Shown piece after piece: positions 58,363 to 64,000 of a stretch of 64,000 bases of DNA (positions are counted from its first letter, which is position 1; the number at the start of each line of letters is the position of its first letter). The position numbers were made by a program, and so were the translations under genes. The stretch comes from Lomentospora prolificans (taxonomy: Eukaryota > Ascomycota > Sordariomycetes > Microascales > Microascaceae): the NCBI GenBank assembly GCA_029532625.1, contig JARFXM010000004.1, positions 4,836,001-4,900,000 of the forward strand. Reading direction: 5' to 3'. The notes beneath the pieces are model-generated. The model was given only the letters and a program-made list of their open reading frames with translations. It was not told the DNA's origin and did not search any database.

Positions 58363-61300
58363 CTTTTCCCCAAAAGGGAGGGGGGGGGAATGGTTGAAGG
58401 GGCCGGACGTTTTGTCGGCGATTGGCGAGGAGTGGTTCTTTGCGGCGTTGGGTGTGGATTTTCGTGGATGAGAGAGAGTTTTTTTGGTTTTGCGATCGTG
58501 ATGACGTTGGGCGCTGGGACGTGGAGTTCAAGGTTGGGGATGGTCTGTGCTTGGCGGGCCGACAGGGAAGGGTGGGGCTGGCCACGGGTGGCGGCGATCA
58601 GTGGATGAAGTCGAAGATCGAGATCGGGAAGGTCTGACATCATGGTGGTAAATTTTTTTGGAAGGCGACAGAGAAATCTCGTTGGATCCTGTCGGGCCTG
58701 GGTATGGTGTAATAGGTGCTGGCGGCTCCCGATCCCCTGTAGGAGATTTTATCTACGCCGGGCGCCAGGGAATAGTTTTTGACTTTTGACGGCTTGGAAC
58801 AAAAAAGGGGACTTACCCCGGCGGTTTTAGTTAGTGAAAGTCGGTCTTTTACAGACCGAGCTGGACTTGGTCATCTTGGGGCGTACTGGTGATTCCGGGG
58901 GGACTACGAATGTGTGGCTAGGGTGGGCTGGACACGTCATCTTGGGACTGAGGGGTACGGTGGGAAGTTGTGGTGATGATGTGGAAGGGAGTGGTTTGGT
59001 GTGTGTTGGCGGGAGAGAGAGAATGAGAGAGCATTAAGAGAGAGCATCGGCAAGCGAGAACAAATGGTAGCATGGTCGCGATGCTTGTTAGCCATCGGAG
59101 AGCTTGCGTAGTACGTGGTGCCGTAGTTGCGTGTTGCGTGCTGTGAGTGGGAATGGGGTGGTCTTATCGATCACATGCGCGGAGGCTTGGGGACGAAATC
59201 CAGGTTTGGATTGGAAGGAAAATCAATGGCGGCTGCATGAGACCAAAGACAAGGCGATGCAAGAGATGTCTCGTCACCAGGTGGACCGGAGAATTTCTTC
59301 CCACTGGTGAAAAAAGAAGATGCGAAAAGGAAAGGCTGAAAAAGGGGAAAAGGCGTAAAGTTAATTCTCAGCTCCGCACGTCTTTGTGTTTTATTGATTT
59401 GCGCTTTCGAGGCCTTCTAGGGTTTAGACTATGGACGAGTACGACTGGCGTTCCGAGCTCGGCCTATAATAGCGACTAACACGATCGGCGCAGGTGAGAG
59501 AAGGGTGGGAAGGCCACAAGGTTTGATAGTGAGGCGCGGCTCTCGACATTACGTGGCGGTCTACGGCCAAGGTAAGAAGAGAGGGAAAATCGGGTGCGCG
59601 GCTCCAAAGGCTTCGATGCCGACAGGTGAGGGAAGCACGACCGGGACCTTGCATCGTGGGATGAAGACAGGGGAGGGATTGGATGGAAGGGATGGGAAGG
59701 AGAGCATGGTGCATGGGGGAGAGATGCAGGCCAGCTCTCGGGACTATTATTATTTCCTTCCCACCTTTCAGGGCAGGGTCCCCGACGATGAACGTCGACG
59801 GAGAGCGGAAAGGAATAGGAAAGAGGAGGACGAAGAAGAGAAAAGTCAAAAAGGCTCAGGCGAAGCGGGGCGATATCCCTCCCTACAGACAGCAGAGTCT
59901 GCTTGTCCGTTTGACAGACTTCAAGATGGAACTTTTTCTAGCCCAACATTGCCAGCTGTAATGTCGTCGTCAAAAGACCGCGCTTGACCAGGTAAAGAGC
60001 TATTATTATGACGGATGGGAAAAGAATCCTAGGAAAGGAGAGCTGAACGGCACAAAAGCTAAGCAGAGCTGACAAAGAAACATACGAGTTTGTATTTTTC
60101 GTTTCGTCAAGAGCTGCCGAGTAAAGTGCTGGGTCAAGTCATGGTCTTCTGGGTCAAGTACCAAGGTACCCTCGGAGGTACTTTGAACGTCGCTGGCCAG
60201 CTTGTCTGGCACACAGCTCGTTGTGGCCAATGGGAAGGATCGACCCTTGCGATTCCGCCACTGTCGTCATGACCTGGCGAAGCTTTCGTCAAGCACGCAT
60301 GGTTTCACACGGTGTGCGCTCAACGTCAACCCACACGCCATCATCTGGATTGGATTGAACAGAGGAATTGCGAATTGATTTTCGAGATGGATCTAGCTCT
60401 AATTAGGGGACGACACTAAAGAAAGGAGGGACAATGGAATATCAGTGTCAACGGATCTACGGCACCACTACAAAGCAAAAGCCCCAAGACGGTCGACCAA
60501 GAAGCCGGACGTCCATCTTTCATCATGCATTGGCACACGTCAGACGCTCTTCGCCGTGTGTCCATGTAGACATCATGGTTCGCGCTTGGTGGCTTCGTCC
60601 TGGCCCACCCGACTAACATGCGTCTAACCACTTTTCTCGCGATTGATGGCTACTGTAACTGAGATCCATCTATTCCGTCTTGCCATGTTCGTGCCCGTCC
60701 AAGCCTTGCATACTTTCTCCCTCGTGCCCGGAAAATTATGTAGCGTAAGGGACTTGTTTTTCCTCATCGGGGTCTTGGTCGTGGTCGGGGTCTCTCTCGA
60801 TCCTCGTGCCAGTTCCGGGTTACGACGTCAGGAATACTTCCCCAGTGAAATCCGTTACCCTTTCCGTACCAAGATCGTCTCTGCTCCGGCATTAGCATCT
60901 TCTACGTAATGGTTTCTTCTTGGCTTGGTTCACAGGACCAAAAAGACTTCTGTTTTCGTTTACGTTATTCCCCAAACTAGCTTCGACAAACCTTCCATAT
61001 AACTCTGCAAGACCCTTGGTGACCCAACCCAATCCAGGCCTCTGTTCTCCCATCCTTCCCGTCCTTCATCCTAATCCCTTCCCGCAACGCAACCTCTGAT
61101 AGACTTCCTCCTTGATTTCTCCCACGTTCAGGTAAGGTTTGGCTTTTCCTCTTGCCCACTGTTCGTTATGTTAGTAGTCTGTTCTAGCTTTCAACGCCAA
61201 GGACGAAAGGTCCGATGTCTTGGGTTCCCCGCCGACGGACCATGAGCTCATCACATTCATCCGTTGGTTGCTTGCTTGCTTGTGTCTCTCATCTTGTGTT

Positions 61301-61471
61301 GCCCGACCATATAAGCCATTTGGGACCTCGGTTTGCTGACTCGTTCTTTTTTCTCTCCCTCTCTAGCGTCTTGCGAACTTTTATTATATTACGACGACAC
61401 CCATCACCAGAAACCCACCCTTATTTGATCGTTGACACAAGAAGCATAAGATCAAAACGCCCACCGCAACC
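58363..61471. other. Intergenic 3.1 kb, LIP2 / SUR7-family genes (divergent)
   Basis: Divergent upstream regions of LIP2 (-) and the SUR7-family gene (+). It includes a perfect 7-bp hairpin at 58841-58859. No frame has convincing protein character. A 94-codon frame at 58359-58643 overlapping the LIP2 start has no recognisable features. CT-rich sequence precedes the SUR7-family start. Confidence 0.6.
58841..58859. repeat. Short perfect hairpin
   Basis: TCGGTCT, a 5-nt loop TTTAC, then AGACCGA. It lies 480 bp upstream of LIP2. No associated T-run follows the stem, so terminator function is not implied. Confidence 0.6.
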
Positions 61472-62568
61472 ATGCGTGCCCGTACGTCCACCACCTCCCA
61501 AACCCCCAAAAGAAGAGAAAAAAAAAAAAAAAAAAAAAAGTAAAACCCAAACCGGCCCCAGCTAACACAACCAACCCAGGCGCCCCCCTCAGCCTGGCCG
61601 GCCTAATCCTAACAGGCACGGCCCTCCTCTTCCTCTTCTTCCTCATCCTCTCCGGCGTAAGAAACAGCACCCCGCTTAACAAGACCTACTTCCTCCAAGC
61701 CGACACCAACGGCATCTCCGGCGCCCGCGACGTCACCCGCTGGACCTATTTCTACATGTGCGGCCAGGAGAACGCCCACTGCGGAAAGGCTCGTCCGGCG
61801 CCTGCTTTTGGCAAGGCCTGGGACTCCAACGCCGCCGGCGTCCCCAGCAACCTCATGGGCAGCCACGGAGGTGACACCACGTCTGGCTACTACTTTTACA
61901 TGTGGCGCTTCGGTTGGGTGTTTTTCCTCATCGCGCTCTTCTTCACCACACTGGCTTTCTTCGCGAGCTTCTTGGCTTGCTGCGGGCGCATCGGGTCGTT
62001 GCTTGCTAGTCTTGCGGCTATGACTGCTCTTTTCTTCTGGACTATTGCTGCCGTTCTTATGACGTATGTATCCCTCCTCCCCCCCCCCCCCCCCCCCCCT
62101 CTCAAATTGCATTCACCACACCACTCGACATTCATGAAAAAGGGAAAAAAACAAAGAATAAAAGAAAGGAATAAAAATAAAAAAAGAATACACTAACAAA
62201 ATCTTGTTTAAAATAAAAGCGTCACCTTCGTCAAGGCCCGCAACGCCTTCCGCCACAACGGCCGCCGCGCAAACATTGGCACCTACGCCTTTTCATGGGC
62301 CTGGGCCGGCTGGGCCGCCCTCCTCCTCGCTTCGCTGCTCTTCTGCTGCGGCATCCGCAAGAAGGAGAGCTCCAGCCGCAAGCACAGGCGCGGCATCGAC
62401 GACGGCGTCGGCTACACCGGCAACACCTACAACAACACGACCTACAATAACACCGCCTACGACGATAGCGCCGTCCCTGCCGCGGCTGTTGCGCCGAGGA
62501 CCAGGAGGTTTTGGAATAGGGGGAATAGGGGGTATGATGCTAGGAGGGTCAAGGATGAGTATAACTAA
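61472..62568 (+). CDS. SUR7/PalI-family tetraspan plasma-membrane protein
   Basis: Exons 61472-61481, 61580-62063 and 62220-62568; introns of 98 and 156 nt, both with CTAAC-type branch sites. The product is 280 residues. Four hydrophobic helices lie at about 8-28, 112-136, 142-166 and 185-208. Between the first two is a ~80-residue outer loop with RWTYFYMCGQENAHCG (Trp58, Cys64, Cys71), the claudin-like W and Cys pattern of Sur7/Pun1 proteins. The cytoplasmic tail is basic then Asn/Tyr/Thr-rich. Family members sit in eisosome-associated membrane patches and help wall integrity, or act in pH signalling (PalI). I cannot assign which. The first coding exon is only 10 nt (MRA plus one base). Intron 1 contains a 19-nt A run and intron 2 a run of about 21 C. 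Confidence 0.85.
62079..62099. repeat. Poly-C tract inside intron 2 of the SUR7-family gene
   Basis: Run of about 21 C beginning 15 nt after the splice donor. Confidence 0.9.
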
Positions 62569-63783
62569 GGATGGGTGTCGGGCTGATGAGGGCGAGGGGT
62601 GGATGTGAGGTATGGGTGAGCGAGAGTGAAGTGTGGAAAGGGATGTAATGTGGTGGTGGGAAGTAAGGGGAGATTTGGCTGGCGGTGAGATGTGAGGTTG
62701 AAATTTTTTTTTTATTTTTTTTTTTTTTCCTTTTGTATGGATCAATCAATTGCTGCGCATAGATGGGAGCGTAGGTGCAGTGTAACTCTACTCTCCTTTA
62801 CTGTTCCCAAGATATCTTAATCACGAACATTGTCAAGTTCCAACCAATCTCTCCCTCGTCAATACCACCCGTAATTAAAGTTCCTAGGAGGTGGCGTCTT
62901 CTAGGCTGGGAGAGGCTGGGAGACATCTTGATGGGATAAAATGTTGGCAATGGGTATAATCCGAGGGTCTGGACATGATTGGAGATGGAAGTTAGCCAGC
63001 ATAGGAATCCAAGTTACTTGAACTATTAATACATCAATCACAGCATGAGACGGCCTCCCTCGTCGCCATCTAGGAAAGTCCCGGGAGCCTCGCTCAGCTC
63101 CCACTCACGCAATGTGAATAAAGTATCACGACGAGAAGCCTGCCGACAGCCTAAGATCAAGGCAACCCCATCAATTCTAAAGAGAAACAAGTGCTGATTA
63201 GAGCAAAGCTATTACCAACCCGGACGGCAAGATTTCCCCCAATCCACTATCCCGTGTATCGCAGAATCCATCCACACCGCAGGACACCCATGCTAATTGC
63301 GTGCGGTTGAAGAGCCAGTCCCACCTTATAAAATGTTTGCTGTGTACCGATGACATTGAAGTAATGGGGAACAACGGAAAACCAAACATAAAAAGACAAA
63401 ACAAGTCGTCGACCCCCATCTTCCGGAACGCGTTTCTGATATGTGTAGGAACAGAAAAGAAAACCTCCCCTTTTCCAGGTGTGTACTGTTTTTCGCGCGG
63501 GATAATATGTGACTGTGACTGGTTCCCGAATATATCTCGCTATGCAATATGAAGCGTAAAGGAAAACTGAATCCGCGGACGATGATGATGCTGGTGAACT
63601 CTTTACCCCGTTTCTCTACGCTTCGGGAGAAGTGAGAAACAAAAAATTGGTAGTGACGCAAGGGCGTCTTGCTTCGCGACTTATTGTTTAAGAACGCTCG
63701 TTTCGATCCGTTACTCGTAGCCCATGAGACCAGCTTCATCGGCTATTCACAATCATATATCCGACCGAATCTGCTCACAGCAT
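62569..63783. other. Intergenic 1.2 kb between convergent gene ends
   Basis: 3' flanks of the SUR7-family gene and of the partial gene at the right edge. T-rich block at 62705-62729. No RNA gene or coding frame recognised. Confidence 0.55.
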
Positions 63784-63999
63784 CTAAGGCCCGGCTGACG
63801 GCGTGCCCGCCGGGCTTACGCTATCCAGGGGCGCCGCATGCAACGCCGGCCTTGATGGCTTCTGTGCCCCCATTTCATCGCCTCTCCTATCTAGCACGCT
63901 CTTGACCCACTCGGCCACAATCACATCCTCCGAATTGGCCCGGAAGCGCATCTTGCTGACGCTCTGCGCGATAGAGTCGACATCGTCGCTGTCGCCATC
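63784..63999 (-). CDS. C-terminal end of an unrecognised protein (partial)
   Basis: The minus-strand frame is open from the window edge to a TAG at 63784-63786, giving 71 residues. It begins with an acidic stretch (DGDSDDVDS), then SIAQSVSKMRFRANSEDVIVAEWVKSVLDRRGDEMGAQKP, and ends in a Ser/Pro/Gly-rich tail. Codon choice is C/G-ending as in the other genes here, unlike nearby non-coding DNA. I do not recognise the family. A possible splice donor (GTAAGC, first base 63813) lies near the end, so the true C-terminus could differ. The rest of the gene lies outside the window. Confidence 0.55.
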   Translation of the reverse strand, partial: DGDSDDVDSIAQSVSKMRFRANSEDVIVAEWVKSVLDRRGDEMGAQKPSRPALHAAPLDSVSPAGTPSAGP

Positions 64000-64000
64000 C

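Noticed and set aside
1..64000. Dispersed 5S rRNA genes, CRISPR arrays, viral or bacterial inserts
   Set aside because: No matching sequence patterns were found on reading either strand.

Overview
The window is nuclear DNA of a filamentous ascomycete, most likely a sordariomycete. The reasons are short spliceosomal introns (about 57-150 nt, most with GT..AG ends and CTAAC-type branch sites), pyrimidine-rich 5' leaders, and a gene set made of fungal proteins: a Crh-type GH16 enzyme, a SUR7/PalI-family protein, a DUF4360 secreted protein, Rho3 and mitochondrial methylcitrate-cycle enzymes. There are no bacterial-type operons, no CRISPR array, and no rRNA or tRNA that I could recognise. The species cannot be named from the sequence alone.

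Layout. 0.2-11 kb is the dense part. It holds an SQT1/AAMP-like WD40 ribosome-assembly chaperone (-), a type-I-like glutamine synthetase family enzyme (-, four exons), a short-chain dehydrogenase (+, four exons), then a head-to-head pair: a mitochondrial isocitrate-lyase-family enzyme best read as 2-methylisocitrate lyase (-) and 2-methylcitrate synthase (+). 11-31 kb is sparser: a DUF4360 secreted protein (+), a membrane-anchored Crh/GH16 cell-wall enzyme (-), Rho3 GTPase (-, five exons) and the splicing factor CWC25 (-). CWC25 is head-to-head with COP9 signalosome subunit 2 (+) at 32.3-33.9 kb. From 33.9 to 54.0 kb, about 20 kb, I find no supportable gene; the stretch has many microsatellites and homopolymer tracts but is not the AT-rich DNA expected after repeat-induced point mutation. 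54-62.6 kb holds an otubain-type deubiquitinase with a histidine-rich N-terminal extension (+), octanoyltransferase LIP2 (-) and a SUR7/PalI-family tetraspan protein (+). The 3' end of an unrecognised minus-strand gene runs off the right edge.

How the genes fit together. The 6.8-11.0 kb pair covers the first and last steps of the methylcitrate cycle (propionyl-CoA disposal in mitochondria) and shares a 747-bp promoter region with CreA-like motifs, a CCAAT box and an inverted CGG/CCG element. The other genes are housekeeping or cell-surface functions: ribosome assembly, splicing, ubiquitin/NEDD8 control, polarity, cell wall and lipoate synthesis. No clear new multi-gene system is visible. The points most worth a second look are the methylcitrate pair with its neighbouring glutamine-synthetase-like/SDR pair, the large non-degenerate gene desert, and several gene-structure oddities.

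All gene models were joined by hand from reading frames and splice signals. Intron boundaries were checked for frame and total length, but no transcript data were available.
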